A stretch of DNA of 64,000 bases from Rhodopseudomonas telluris (GTDB lineage Bacteria; Pseudomonadota; Alphaproteobacteria; Rhizobiales; Xanthobacteraceae), in NCBI RefSeq assembly GCF_042432815.1, contig NZ_JBHLWM010000001.1, positions 1,240,001 through 1,304,000 on the forward strand, in the 5' to 3' direction. Under the pieces are notes generated by a model that had not been told where the DNA came from, made no database searches, and saw nothing but the letters and a program-made list of their open reading frames with translations. Both the position numbers and the translations under genes were made by a program. Shown piece by piece: positions 43,001 through 52,549 of this stretch (position 1 is its first letter; every line of letters starts with the position of its first letter).

Positions 43001-44392
43001 ATGAACCAGCCGAATTTAGACCTCGCCGAGATGTTCGCGGCCCGCGAGTCGCAGCGCAGCAACATGCACGCGCGGCATCTGAACGAGCAGCTCGTCCGTG
43101 TCCTCAAGACTATCGGCTACGACGTCGGTTTCCAGAAGGGCGTCGGCCAGTATCTCTACGATCGCGATGGCGCGCGCTACCTGGACCTGCTGAGCGGCTT
43201 CGGCGTTTTCGCGCTCGGCCGCAACCATCCGGTGCTGCGCAAGTCGCTGCAGAGCGTGCTGGACGCCGACCTGCCCAATCTGGTGCAGCTCGACGTCTCG
43301 ACGCTGGCCGGCATTCTGGCGGAGCGCTTGCTCGAGCAGGTGCCGTATCTCGACAAGGTGTTCTTTGCCAACTCCGGTGCCGAGAGCGTCGAGGCGGCGA
43401 TCAAGTTCGCGCGTGGCGCCACCGGCCGTAACGGCATCGTCAATTGCGATCACAGCTATCACGGCCTGACCTACGGCGCGCTGTCGCTGACCGACGACCA
43501 GAATTTCCAGGGCGGCTTCGGGCCGCTGCTGCCGGGCGTCACCACGATCCCGTTCAACGATCTCGCCGCGCTGGAGAAGGTGCTGTCGACCCGCGAGGTC
43601 GCCGCCTTCATCGTCGAGCCGATCCAGGGCAAGGGCGTCAACATGCCCACCGACGAGTTCCTGCCGGGCGCGGCGGCGCTGTGCAAGCGCTACGGCACGC
43701 TGTTCGTCGCCGACGAGATCCAGACCGGCATGGGCCGCACCGGCCGCTTCCTCGCGGTCGAGCACTGGAACGTCGAGCCCGATATGGTGCTGCTGTCGAA
43801 GGCGCTGTCGGGCGGCCACGTCCCGGTCGGCGCGGTGCTGACGCGCAAGTCGATCTTCGACAAGATATTCAACCGCATGGACCGCGCGGTGGTGCACGGC
43901 TCGACCTTCGCCAAGAACGATCTGGCAATGGCCGCCGGCATTGCGACGCTGGAGGTGCTGAAGGCCGAGAAGCTGGTCGAGGCTGCCGCCAAGCGCGGCG
44001 CCGAGCTGCGGCTGGCGCTGACCCGCATGGTCCCGGGCTACGAGCTGCTCAAGGAAGTCCGCGGCAAGGGCCTGATGATCGGCGTCGAGTTCGGTCCGCC
44101 GAAGTCGCTGCGGCTGAAGGCCTCGTGGACGATGCTGGAAAGCGCCAACAAGGGCCTGTTCGTCCAGCTGATCACCGTCCCGCTGTTCAAGGATCACAAG
44201 ATCCTGACGCAGGTGGCCGGCCATGGCCTGCACACCATCAAGCTGCTGCCGCCGCTGACGATCACCGAAGACGACTGCGCCTGGATCGAACGCTCGTTCG
44301 ATCAGGTCATCGCCGACAGCCACAAGGTCCCCGGCGCGATCTGGTCGCTCGGCAAGACCCTCGTCGACAACGCGATGCGCAAGTCGGCATAG
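43001..44392 (+). CDS. hpnO: HpnO, hopanoid aminotransferase
   Basis: 463 residues, class III (ornithine-type) PLP aminotransferase. FANSGAESVEAAIKFAR, the cofactor aspartate in VADEIQTG (D238) and the Schiff-base lysine in LLSKALSGG (K267) are all present. It makes aminobacteriohopanetriol from the ribosylhopane aldehyde. ATG 43001 is used; a weak ribosome site precedes it. It is convergent with the histidine kinase, leaving 6 bp between the stops. Confidence 0.93.
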   Translation: MNQPNLDLAEMFAARESQRSNMHARHLNEQLVRVLKTIGYDVGFQKGVGQYLYDRDGARYLDLLSGFGVFALGRNHPVLRKSLQSVLDADLPNLVQLDVSTLAGILAERLLEQVPYLDKVFFANSGAESVEAAIKFARGATGRNGIVNCDHSYHGLTYGALSLTDDQNFQGGFGPLLPGVTTIPFNDLAALEKVLSTREVAAFIVEPIQGKGVNMPTDEFLPGAAALCKRYGTLFVADEIQTGMGRTGRFLAVEHWNVEPDMVLLSKALSGGHVPVGAVLTRKSIFDKIFNRMDRAVVHGSTFAKNDLAMAAGIATLEVLKAEKLVEAAAKRGAELRLALTRMVPGYELLKEVRGKGLMIGVEFGPPKSLRLKASWTMLESANKGLFVQLITVPLFKDHKILTQVAGHGLHTIKLLPPLTITEDDCAWIERSFDQVIADSHKVPGAIWSLGKTLVDNAMRKSA

Positions 44393-44398
44393 GCGCAG

Positions 44399-47077
44399 CT
44401 ACGACGTCCGCTCGAGCACGCGCTGCGGAGTCGATGAGTCGCCGGCCATGTCGTCGATTTGCCGGGCGAGGTCATCGGCATTCGCCGGCTTGCGCATCAC
44501 AACGCAGGTTTTGCTGGCCTCGATGTGGAGCGCCTTGCCGGGGAAACCCGTCAGCAGAATAGTCGGCAAGCCCGACCTGCGGCGGTGGATTTCCTCGATC
44601 AGCGCCAAGCCGTCCATGCCCGGCATCGACAGATCGGTGATCACGAGATCGATGCCGGCATCGAGTTGATCGAGTGCGGTCACGGCCGACGCGGCGCGCC
44701 GCACGGCAAATCCGCGCCGCTGCATCTGGCGGACCAGGATATCGAGTACCAGAGGGTCGTCGTCCACGATCAGCAGCGTCGTGTCGCTGCGCCGCCGCGT
44801 CTGCGGGGCTGGCGCGATGTCCTGCACCGGACGGCCGGTGTCGGCCTCGGCCGCGGGGAACCACAGTTTCACCGACGTGCCGCGCCCAAGCTCGGTTTCG
44901 ATGTCCAGCGCACCGCCGCTCTGTTCGGCGAAGCCCTTGGCCATCGCCAGACCGAGACCGGTGCCTTGTCCGATCTCCTTGGTCGAAAAGAACGGCTCGC
45001 ACGCCCGCGCAAGCACCTCTGGCGTCATGCCGGCGCCGGTGTCGGAGATGGTGATCCGCAGATACGGCCCCGGCGCCAGCAGCGTGATCTGGCCGTGCTC
45101 GTGGTCTTGCTCGATCCTCTCCGAGCAGACCGAGATGTACAGCGTCCCGGTGTCATTCATCGCGTCGCGGGCATTGACCGCGATGTTGATGAGCACGGTT
45201 TCCAGCTGCGACTTGTCGGCCTTCAGCGCAGGCAGGCCGGGTTCGATCAGCAGTTCGATGGCGATACCGTCGCCCAGCGTGTGCGACAGCATCTGTTCGA
45301 GCGATTCGAGCATCGCATAGACGTCCACCTGATCGGCGCTGAGATCGCTGCGGCGGGAGAACGCGAGCAGGCGGCTGGTGATGGCGGCGGCCCGCGTCGA
45401 CGCGTCGAGCATGATCTGCGCCATGTGGCGGGTCTGGGGCGGATTGTTCTGAGCGGCTTCGATCATCTCGGCGCAGCCCTGCACGACCTGGATGACATTG
45501 TTGAAGTCGTGCGCGATGCCGCCTGCGAGCTGGCCGATCGCCTCCATCCGCTGGGCATGCGCCAGCCGTGCTTGCACGGCCTCGCGCCGTGCGACTTCGT
45601 CCTGCACCCGCTGCTCGAGGCTGCAGGTGAGCTGGCGCAGCTCGCGTTCGCTCGCCGCATAGGCTTCCAACGCGGCGTCGGCGTCCGCCTTGGCGCGTTT
45701 GAGCGCGTCGATGTCGTCGATTTCGGAGGTGATGTCGCGGATGATGCCGATCATGGTGTCGCGGGCACCACTCTGGCTGAGCCACTGGCCGGTGACGTGG
45801 ACCCAGCGGAAGCCGAGCACGGGATGCTTGATCCGGGCGCGAACCTCGAACATCGCGCCATAGTCGATCGCCTTGCGGATCGCTGCTCCGACGATCTTGC
45901 GGTCGTCGGGATGAACGAGACCGATGAAGTAAGCGGTGTCGGTGGTCTCTTCCGCGGGGCCGCCGAGAATCCCACGCGCCTTTTCGCTGATCGTCGTGGT
46001 CTGCATCGTCACATGCGCGGTCCATGTGCCCATGTCGGCGCCGTCGATCGCCAGCTTGAGGTGCTCCCGGCTGGATTGCAGCGCGCGCGCCTGCAGATCC
46101 ACGATTCGACGCGCGTCGATGCTGTGCCGGCGCCAGCCGTATGCGACAACGAGCGACGTCGCGATGATCGCCAGCGTCAGCGCCCCCGTCGCGGCGAGTT
46201 CCTTCCTCCAGCTCGACGAGTAGTCGGTCGGAGACTGGCCGACGACGACATAGAACGGATAGTTCGGAACCTTGTCGTAGGACAGCAGCCGCGGCACCTT
46301 GTCCAGGCTGACGGCGTAGTATGTTCCGGAGTTTGGATATCGAGCGAGATGGGCGCGCCACTCCGCCGTGACGCTCTTGTCGCCGGGCAGGATGCCTGCC
46401 GCTTCTGGCGGCGGGAAGCGGGTGACGGTCGACAGATCGAGTGCGCGGAGGCTGATTGCGCTCTTTCTTCCGAGATCGATGCTGCTGAACAGATCCTGAA
46501 TCGATTTCAGCGAAACGACCGCGAACACCACGCCGGCGAAATCACCGTTGCTGCGATCCAGGCGTCTCGCCAGCACGATCGACCAGATCTTGTCGCCGTA
46601 GCTCTGCAGCGGCTCGGATACGACGAGGCCGGCATCGGTCGAGTTGCGAAGACGCAGAAAGTAGTTGCGCTGCGATACGTTGACCCGGTTGCCTTCAGGC
46701 AAGCCCGAGCCTGCCACAACGTCGCCGGCCGCGTTCGTCACGCGCAGGAATTCCAACCGGCGATGCCGACGAAATTGGCGGTCGGCCGCGGCTGCGATCG
46801 CGCCGGGACTCACCAGCTCCTGCTTGGTTTCAAGCTCGTCCTTCAGCGTCAGCAGCGCCAGATCGATCTTGTCGAGGCCGGCCGCAACATCGTGGCTCAG
46901 CAGCCGGGCTGTGTTTCTGGTTGTGACGGCGGCGGCCTCTTCGTGGACGCGATAGCTGTGCCAGATCGAAAGCGAGACCAGCACGATCACCAGCAAATCC
47001 GCGATCAGCACCGCCAGCAGCCAGCGCCATTGTCGCCATGGAGATCGGACTCCCTGCGGGGCATGCACGTCGACCAT
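44399..47077 (-). CDS. Hybrid sensor histidine kinase with PAS and receiver domains
   Basis: 892 residues from ATG 47077 (AGAGG upstream; the frame continues to GTG 47104). TM1 is LLAVLIADLLVIVLVSLSIW. A periplasmic double-Cache-like region of about 250 residues follows (VSQRNYFLRLRNSTDAGLVV), then TM2 (ATGALTLAIIATSLVVAYGW). A PAS domain lies at about 345-455 and a coiled coil follows it. HisKA comes next with the phospho-His in GGIAHDFNNVIQ, then HATPase (DTGAGMTPEV, GTGLGLAMAKG) and a receiver with its Asp in DLVITDLSMPG. It is an orphan kinase; the signal and any separate output are unknown. Confidence 0.9.
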   Translation of the reverse strand: MVDVHAPQGVRSPWRQWRWLLAVLIADLLVIVLVSLSIWHSYRVHEEAAAVTTRNTARLLSHDVAAGLDKIDLALLTLKDELETKQELVSPGAIAAAADRQFRRHRRLEFLRVTNAAGDVVAGSGLPEGNRVNVSQRNYFLRLRNSTDAGLVVSEPLQSYGDKIWSIVLARRLDRSNGDFAGVVFAVVSLKSIQDLFSSIDLGRKSAISLRALDLSTVTRFPPPEAAGILPGDKSVTAEWRAHLARYPNSGTYYAVSLDKVPRLLSYDKVPNYPFYVVVGQSPTDYSSSWRKELAATGALTLAIIATSLVVAYGWRRHSIDARRIVDLQARALQSSREHLKLAIDGADMGTWTAHVTMQTTTISEKARGILGGPAEETTDTAYFIGLVHPDDRKIVGAAIRKAIDYGAMFEVRARIKHPVLGFRWVHVTGQWLSQSGARDTMIGIIRDITSEIDDIDALKRAKADADAALEAYAASERELRQLTCSLEQRVQDEVARREAVQARLAHAQRMEAIGQLAGGIAHDFNNVIQVVQGCAEMIEAAQNNPPQTRHMAQIMLDASTRAAAITSRLLAFSRRSDLSADQVDVYAMLESLEQMLSHTLGDGIAIELLIEPGLPALKADKSQLETVLINIAVNARDAMNDTGTLYISVCSERIEQDHEHGQITLLAPGPYLRITISDTGAGMTPEVLARACEPFFSTKEIGQGTGLGLAMAKGFAEQSGGALDIETELGRGTSVKLWFPAAEADTGRPVQDIAPAPQTRRRSDTTLLIVDDDPLVLDILVRQMQRRGFAVRRAASAVTALDQLDAGIDLVITDLSMPGMDGLALIEEIHRRRSGLPTILLTGFPGKALHIEASKTCVVMRKPANADDLARQIDDMAGDSSTPQRVLERTS

Positions 47078-47143
47078 TTGCTTGCCTCTGATGCAAAATG
47101 CCACTCGGGCAAGATGACTCTCGAAAGCCGCAAAGTCGCGATC

Positions 47144-47180
47144 TGATAACGATTATCAACGATCCGACCGCTGATCGGAT
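47144..47180. promoter_or_regulatory. Two short inverted repeats upstream of the hybrid kinase
   Basis: TGATAA-CGA-TTATCA (47144-47158) and ATCCGA-N7-TCGGAT (47162-47180) lie 67-100 bp upstream of the kinase start. The first resembles part of a Fur-type box but is too short to assign. Role unproven. Confidence 0.35.
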
Positions 47181-47289
47181 GATAGTTTGTTCCGCGCAAA
47201 CCCCATGTCCAATTTCGGACGTGTTCTCCTTTGGTCTGACTGTGATCAGGCTACGTTTGCGAGCTAGGCGGGGCGGCGTCCCGCCGGAC

Positions 47290-48918
47290 TCACTTCCCGT
47301 CCTGGAGGATCATCTCCGCGCCTTTCTCGGCGATCATCGCCGTTGGCGTGTTGGTGTTGCCGGAGGTGATCGTCGGCATCACCGAGGCGTCGACGACGCG
47401 CAGGCCTTGCAGGCCGTGGAAGCGCAGCCGGTCGTCGACCACCGCCATCGGGTCGCTGGCGAGACCCATCTTGGCGGTGCCGACCGGGTGGAAGATCGTG
47501 GTGCCGATATCGCCGGCGGCTTTGGCCAGTGATGCGTCGTCGTCACCGACCAGCGGGCCCGGCAGATACTCTTCCGGTTGATACTTCGCCAGCGCCGCCT
47601 GCTTCATCAGCCGGCGGGTGACGCGGATCGCGTCGGCGGCGACGCGGCGGTCGTCCTCGGTCTCGAGATAATGCGGCGCGATCGAGGGCGCCGCGTCGAG
47701 CGCGGCGGTCTTGATCCGGATCTCGCCGCGCGAGGTCGGGCGCAGATTGCAGGCGCTCACCGTGATGGCCGGGAAGCGGTGCAGCGGATCGCCGAACTTG
47801 TCGAGCGAGAGCGGCTGGACGTGGAACTGGATGTTGGCGCGCTCCTGATGCGGATCGGAACGGGTGAAAATGCCGAGCTGCGACGGCGCCATCGTCAGCG
47901 GGCCACGGCGGCGAAACGCGTAGTCGATGCCCATCCAGGCGCGGCGCGGCAGCGAATGATAGATCTCGTTGAGCGTGCGGCCGCCGCTGACGCGATAGAT
48001 CGCGCGCTGCTGCAGATGGTCCTGCAGATTGCGTCCGACGCCGGGGCGATCCAGCACCGGCTCGATGCCGAGGGGCTTGAGCCATTCGGCCGGTCCGATA
48101 CCCGAACGCTGCAGCACCTGGACCGAGCCGATCGAACCCGCGCACAGCACCACCTCGCGCCGCGCCCGCGCTTCCACCGCTGCGCCATTGTGCAGAAAGC
48201 GGACGCCGACGGCCCGACCGTTCTCGACGATGACTCGTTCGGTCAGCACGTTGGTCTCGAGCCGCAGGTTCTTGCGGTGCAGTGCCGGCTTGAGGAAGCC
48301 GCGCGCCGACGACCAGCGCCGGCCGCGCTTCTGGTTGACGTGGAAATAGCCGACGCCTTCATTGTCGCCGGTGTTGAAATCGGCGCTGCGCGGAATGCCC
48401 ATCTCGCCCGCCGCATCCGCCACCGCGTCGAGGATGGGCCAGGACAGCCGCGCCGCCTCGATCCGCCAGCCGCCGCCGGCGCCATGATGCTCGCTGTCGC
48501 CGAGGAAATGGTCCTCGAGCCGCCGGAACGCCGGCCGCACGTCGTCCCAGCCCCAGCCGGAGAGGCCGAGCTGGCGCCAATGGTCGTAGTCGGCGGCCTG
48601 TCCGCGCATCGAGATCATCGCATTGATCGCCGACGAGCCGCCGATCACCTTGCCGCGCGGATAGGCGAGGGACCGGCCGTTGAGGCCGGGCTCCGGATCG
48701 GTCTTGAACATCCAGTCCGAGCGCGGATTGCCGATCGCGAACAGATAGCCGACCGGGATGTGAAACCAGATCCAGTTGTCGCGGCCGCCGGCTTCCAGCA
48801 GCAGCACCCGGCAGTTCGGATCGGCCGACAGCCGATTGGCGACGATGCAACCCGCGGTGCCCGCACCGACCACGATATAGTCGAATTCGCCCTCGATCTG
48901 CGCCGTCATCCATTCCAT
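47290..48918 (-). CDS. GMC-family FAD oxidoreductase (choline dehydrogenase-like)
   Basis: 542 residues. The FAD dinucleotide motif is IVVGAGTAGCIVANRLS (about residues 15-31), with GMC signature regions GKVIGGSSAINAM and VLCAGSIGSVQVLQRSGIG. The active-site His/Asn region near the C-terminus is TTIFHPVGTAKMG...MPTITSGNTNTP. It oxidises an alcohol; the substrate (choline, polyethylene glycol or another alcohol) cannot be fixed from sequence. The gene stands alone, upstream of an M20 hydrolase on the other strand. Confidence 0.88.
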   Translation of the reverse strand: MEWMTAQIEGEFDYIVVGAGTAGCIVANRLSADPNCRVLLLEAGGRDNWIWFHIPVGYLFAIGNPRSDWMFKTDPEPGLNGRSLAYPRGKVIGGSSAINAMISMRGQAADYDHWRQLGLSGWGWDDVRPAFRRLEDHFLGDSEHHGAGGGWRIEAARLSWPILDAVADAAGEMGIPRSADFNTGDNEGVGYFHVNQKRGRRWSSARGFLKPALHRKNLRLETNVLTERVIVENGRAVGVRFLHNGAAVEARARREVVLCAGSIGSVQVLQRSGIGPAEWLKPLGIEPVLDRPGVGRNLQDHLQQRAIYRVSGGRTLNEIYHSLPRRAWMGIDYAFRRRGPLTMAPSQLGIFTRSDPHQERANIQFHVQPLSLDKFGDPLHRFPAITVSACNLRPTSRGEIRIKTAALDAAPSIAPHYLETEDDRRVAADAIRVTRRLMKQAALAKYQPEEYLPGPLVGDDDASLAKAAGDIGTTIFHPVGTAKMGLASDPMAVVDDRLRFHGLQGLRVVDASVMPTITSGNTNTPTAMIAEKGAEMILQDGK

Positions 48919-49053
48919 CCCACGCGCTGCGGCCTGTGCCTTCGTGATTTTGCAGACGCTTAGCCCCCTGCGGCGACGCTGTACAGTTGCTGCGGAGCGG
49001 CAGGGCGGTTAGCCTGCCATTTCGGATCGTGAAATTTGGAGCCTGTCAGCCTC

Positions 49054-50223
49054 ATGCCCGTGATCAACCGCGTCGCCGATCTGCAACCCGAGATCATGGC
49101 CTGGCGCCACGACATCCATCAGCATCCCGAGCTGATGTACGACGTCGACCGGACGGCAGCCTTCGTCGCCGACCGGCTGCGGGAATTCGGCTGCGACGAG
49201 GTCGTCACCGGCCTCGGCCGGACAGGCGTGGTCGGGGTGATCCGGGGCCGCAAGCCGGTCAGCGGCGAGCTCAAGGTGATCGGGCTGCGCGCCGATATGG
49301 ACGCGCTGCCGATCGAGGAGGCGACCGATCTGCCCTACGCCTCCAAGGTGCCCGGCAAGATGCACGCCTGCGGCCACGACGGCCACACGGCCATGCTGCT
49401 CGGCGCGGCGCGCTATCTCGCCGAAACCCGCAACTTCGCCGGCGACGTGGTGGTGATCTTCCAGCCGGCCGAGGAAGGCGGCGCCGGCGCCGCCGCGATG
49501 ATCAAGGACGGCCTGATCGACCGGTTCGGCATCGAGCAGGTCTATGGCATGCACAACGGCCCCGGCATTCCGGTCGGCGCCTTCGCGATCAGCCCGGGGC
49601 CGATCATGGCCTCGACCGACTCGGTCGACATCCGGATCGAGGGGGTGGGCGGCCACGCCGCCCGGCCGCATATGTGCATCGACTCGGTGCTGGTCGGCGC
49701 GCAGCTCATCACCGCGCTGCAGTCGATCGTGTCGCGCACCGTCGATCCGCTCGAAGCGGCGGTGGTGTCGATCTGCGAATTCCATGCCGGCAATGCCCGC
49801 AACGTGATTCCGCAGATCGCCGAGCTGAAGGGGACGGTCCGCACCCTGAAGGCCGAAGTTCGCGACCTGGTCGAGAAGCGCATCCACGAGGTCGCGGCCG
49901 GCGTGGCGCAGTTGACCGGTGCGAAGATCACCGTCGAGTACGAGCGCGGCTATCCGGTGGTGGTCAATCACGCCGACCAGACCCAGGTGGCGCAGCGCAT
50001 CGCCCGCGACATCGCCGGCGACGCCAACGTGATGTCGATGCCGCCGCTGATGGGGGCCGAGGATTTCGCCTACATGCTGGAAGCGCGACCGGGCGCCTTC
50101 ATCTTCCTCGGCAATGGCGACAGCGCCGGGCTGCATCATCCGGCCTATAATTTCAACGACGACGCCATCGTCTATGGCACGTCGTACTGGATCAAGCTGG
50201 TCGAGACCCAGCTCGCTGCCTGA
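49054..50223 (+). CDS. M20-family amidohydrolase (hippurate hydrolase-like)
   Basis: 389 residues. Metal-binding motifs are MHACGHDGHTAMLL and VIFQPAEEGGAGA (Glu-Glu pair); the lid domain contains GVGGHAARPHM, and ENFAYML-type GAEDFAYMLE is near the end. The family (HipO, IAA-amino acid hydrolases) removes the acyl group from N-acyl amino acids. In an aromatic-degrading bacterium, hippurate-like aroyl conjugates are possible substrates. The frame opens at TTG 49036; ATG 49054 is preferred. Cytoplasmic. Confidence 0.88.
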   Translation: MPVINRVADLQPEIMAWRHDIHQHPELMYDVDRTAAFVADRLREFGCDEVVTGLGRTGVVGVIRGRKPVSGELKVIGLRADMDALPIEEATDLPYASKVPGKMHACGHDGHTAMLLGAARYLAETRNFAGDVVVIFQPAEEGGAGAAAMIKDGLIDRFGIEQVYGMHNGPGIPVGAFAISPGPIMASTDSVDIRIEGVGGHAARPHMCIDSVLVGAQLITALQSIVSRTVDPLEAAVVSICEFHAGNARNVIPQIAELKGTVRTLKAEVRDLVEKRIHEVAAGVAQLTGAKITVEYERGYPVVVNHADQTQVAQRIARDIAGDANVMSMPPLMGAEDFAYMLEARPGAFIFLGNGDSAGLHHPAYNFNDDAIVYGTSYWIKLVETQLAA

Positions 50224-50291
50224 CCGCGCACCTCGCGCGTCGCCTCAATTGATCGACGCTCGCGCATCTGGCGCGGGCGCGCGTAGTTACA

Positions 50292-50316
50292 GGAACAATC
50301 ACCTCCAAGTTGCGTT
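50292..50316 (+). promoter_or_regulatory. EcfG (general stress sigma) promoter, GGAAC-N16-CGTT
   Basis: GGAAC at 50292-50296 and CGTT at 50313-50316, an exact match to the consensus with the standard 16-nt spacer, 44 nt before the DUF892 start. Proteins of the DUF892 family are commonly members of the general stress regulon. Confidence 0.85.
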
Positions 50317-50359
50317 GGGCGCAGGTCTGAGACGACCTGCACACCAACCGGAGGCGACA

Positions 50360-50860
50360 ATGGCTGCTGCCAAAGACAAGACTCTCAACGATCTCTTCCT
50401 CGACACCCTCAAGGACATCTACTACGCCGAGAAGCAGATTCTGAAGGCGCTGCCGAAGATGGCGAAGGCGGCCACCTCGGACAAGCTGCGCGCCGCGTTC
50501 GAGAAGCACGAAGGCGAGACCGAAGGCCAGATCGATCGGTTGGAGCAGATCTTCGAGCTGCTGGACAAGCCGGCGCGCGGCAAGACTTGCGACGCGATCA
50601 TGGGCATCCTCGAAGAGGGCAAGGAGATCATGAGCGAGTACAAGGGCACCGAGGCGCTCGACGCCGGGCTGCTTGCCGCTGCGCAGGCCGTGGAGCACTA
50701 TGAGATCTCGCGCTACGGCACGTTGAAGCAGTGGGCGACCCAGCTCGGCATGAAGGACGCCGCCAAGCTGCTCGACCAGACGCTGCAGCAGGAAAAGACC
50801 ACCGACGTCAACCTGACCAAGCTCGCCGAGACCGCGGTCAACCTCGCTGCCGCGGCCTGA
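50360..50860 (+). CDS. DUF892 (YciE/YciF-like) ferritin-like stress protein
   Basis: 166 residues, almost wholly helical, matching the DUF892/YciF ferritin-like four-helix family. LNDLFLDTLKDIYYAEKQILKALPKMA holds the first Glu ligands, then FEKHEGETEGQIDRLEQIF and AVEHYEISRYGTLKQWA with the E-x2-H pairs expected for a di-metal site. ATG 50360 is preceded by GGAGG. An EcfG-type promoter lies just upstream. The role is probably metal handling or protection in stress; no activity is proven. Confidence 0.88.
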   Translation: MAAAKDKTLNDLFLDTLKDIYYAEKQILKALPKMAKAATSDKLRAAFEKHEGETEGQIDRLEQIFELLDKPARGKTCDAIMGILEEGKEIMSEYKGTEALDAGLLAAAQAVEHYEISRYGTLKQWATQLGMKDAAKLLDQTLQQEKTTDVNLTKLAETAVNLAAAA

Positions 50861-50911
50861 TCGTTTCGTCACCGATCGTCGAGCATCGCGTTCGGTGTCG
50901 AATGATCACTC

Positions 50912-50999
50912 GTCATGCCCGGCCTCGTGCCGGACATCCACGTCCTTTCGCACTGGAGTCGAGGAAAGGCGCGGATGGCCGGGACAAGCCGGCCACGAC
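50912..50999. repeat. Dispersed palindromic repeat, family D, copy 2
   Basis: 88 bp from GTCATGCCCGGCCTCGTGCC to GGCCACGAC, diverged in the middle but sharing both ends with copy 1. Confidence 0.85.
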
Positions 51000-51022
51000 G
51001 TCGAGAATGTCGCGGATTGTAA

Positions 51023-51055
51023 AAAGCCCCGGGCGCTTCGCGCGTCCGGGGCTTT
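51023..51055 (-). terminator. Rho-independent terminator of binding-protein gene 1
   Basis: Arms AAAGCCCCGG (51023-51032) and CCGGGGCTTT (51046-51055), followed on the minus strand by a further TT. It lies 36 bp after the stop of the gene ending at 51091. Confidence 0.88.
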
Positions 51056-51090
51056 GCACGACACAAACGCTGCTTTTCGACCCGGCAGGC

Positions 51091-52320
51091 TCAGCCTCCA
51101 ACGTCGCCGCTGATCACGTCGCCGAACAGCTCCCATTTCTCGCCCTTGAACCGCATCAGCTGCAATTGGCTGATGGGCGCGAAATCGGTCGCGGAGGTGT
51201 TGATGGCGATGCCGGGCAGCAGAACTTCGGTGCGGAAATTCTTCAGGCTGGCGGCCTGCTTCATGACGTTCTCGCGCGTGAGATTGTCGCCGCACTTCTT
51301 CAGCACCTCGACCAGGGTCTGCGCCACGCCGTAACCGACGATCGTGCCGCCATCGAGCTTGTTGCCGTCCGGGAAGTCCTTGTCCATGAAGGCGAGGAAT
51401 TCCTTCATGCCGGCGTCGTCCTTCCACTGATCGTCGCTGACGTCCTTGAGATAGGCGGCCGAGATCACCCCCTGCGCGGCCTCGTACCCGGCGGGCTTGA
51501 TCACGCTGCCGACCGAAGCCGAGACGTTGTTGAGGAAGTGAACCGGCTTCCAGCCGATTTCCGCGTTCTTCTTGATCGCCTGAGCGGCGAATTTCGGGGT
51601 GGTGATGTTGATGAAGACGTCGGCGCCGCTCGCCTTCAACTTGACGAGGTGGTTGTCGATCGTCGGCGAGGAGACTTCATAGCTCTCCTTCATGACGATC
51701 ATCGATTTGCCCTTCTCGCCGAGCCCGTCCTCGAGCCCCTTGAGATAGTCCTTGCCGTAATCGTCGTTCTGATAGAGCACGGCGATCTTGGCGTTCGGCA
51801 TCTCCTTCAGGATGTACTTGGCGTAGATCTGGGTCTCGCTCTGGTAGCTGGGCTGCCAGCCCATCGTCCACGGAAAGTCCTTCGGATCGTTCCACTTGGT
51901 CGCGCCGGTGGCGACGAACAGCTGCGGCACCTTCTTGCTGTTCATGTATTTGTGGATCGCCGAATTCGAGGGCGTGCCCAGTGAGTTGAACACCAGCAGC
52001 ACTTCGTCGCTCTCGACCAGCTTTCGGGCCTGCTCGACCGTCTTCGGTGGCGAGTAGGCATCGTCGTAGCTGATGAAGTTGATCTTGCGGCCGTTGATGC
52101 CGCCGGCATCGTTGATCTTCTTGAAATACGCAGCCTCGGTGCGGCCGATCACGCCGTAGGCGGAGGCGGGGCCGCTATAGGGCATGATGTTGCCGATCCT
52201 GATCTCGGTATCGCTGACGCCCGGATCGTACTTCTTTTGCGCCAGGGCGCTGCTCGACGCCGCCAGCGTCAGGGCGAGGACGGCCGAGAGGGCAGCCGCG
52301 CGAGTACGGAGTGAAGGCAT
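51091..52320 (-). CDS. Branched-chain-type ABC substrate-binding protein (LivK family), copy 1
   Basis: About 409 residues from ATG 52320 (AAGGGAG upstream). The signal peptide is ALSAVLALTLAASSSALAQ; the mature protein begins KKYDPGVSDTEIRIGN, then MPYSGPASAYG and the type I periplasmic binding fold. It delivers a small ligand to the LivHMGF permease encoded at the other end of this region. Related R. palustris proteins bind aromatic acids and dicarboxylates as well as amino acids, so the ligand is open. It has its own terminator and is preceded by the terminator of copy 2. Confidence 0.9.
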   Translation of the reverse strand: MPSLRTRAAALSAVLALTLAASSSALAQKKYDPGVSDTEIRIGNIMPYSGPASAYGVIGRTEAAYFKKINDAGGINGRKINFISYDDAYSPPKTVEQARKLVESDEVLLVFNSLGTPSNSAIHKYMNSKKVPQLFVATGATKWNDPKDFPWTMGWQPSYQSETQIYAKYILKEMPNAKIAVLYQNDDYGKDYLKGLEDGLGEKGKSMIVMKESYEVSSPTIDNHLVKLKASGADVFINITTPKFAAQAIKKNAEIGWKPVHFLNNVSASVGSVIKPAGYEAAQGVISAAYLKDVSDDQWKDDAGMKEFLAFMDKDFPDGNKLDGGTIVGYGVAQTLVEVLKKCGDNLTRENVMKQAASLKNFRTEVLLPGIAINTSATDFAPISQLQLMRFKGEKWELFGDVISGDVGG

Positions 52321-52422
52321 TTCTGACTCCCTTTTCTTGGTCTGTTGATTGTGTGTTGTTGTTCGGGCTCTTGGCGGCCCTGCCGGGACATTCAACACCT
52401 TTCGCCAACTGCCAGCAACAAA

Positions 52423-52451
52423 AAGCCCCTGCGACAACGTGGCAGGGGCTT
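52423..52451 (-). terminator. Rho-independent terminator of binding-protein gene 2
   Basis: Arms AAGCCCCTGC / GCAGGGGCTT with a 9-nt loop; on the minus strand TTTTTGTTGC follows. It separates copies 1 and 2. Confidence 0.88.
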
Positions 52452-52549
52452 GTTGCAGTGCGGTGCTAACAGGGGGGGGCTGTTAGTAAAAGTCCGAGGC
52501 GTATTTACGCATGGCTCGTACCGGTTGGTTCACCTCGGAGTGGCGTCGG

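Noticed and set aside
44459..47146. An 895-codon plus-strand open frame opposite the hybrid kinase
   Set aside because: The minus-strand frame has all kinase and receiver motifs; the plus frame has none and low-complexity composition.
47144..47158. Fur box upstream of the hybrid kinase
   Set aside because: Only a 6-bp-arm inverted repeat is present, short of the 19-bp Fur consensus, and no iron genes are nearby; kept only as a low-confidence palindrome.
5116..51000. Repeats as a possible CRISPR array
   Set aside because: Copies are single, far apart and each internally palindromic; there are no regularly spaced direct repeats and no cas genes.
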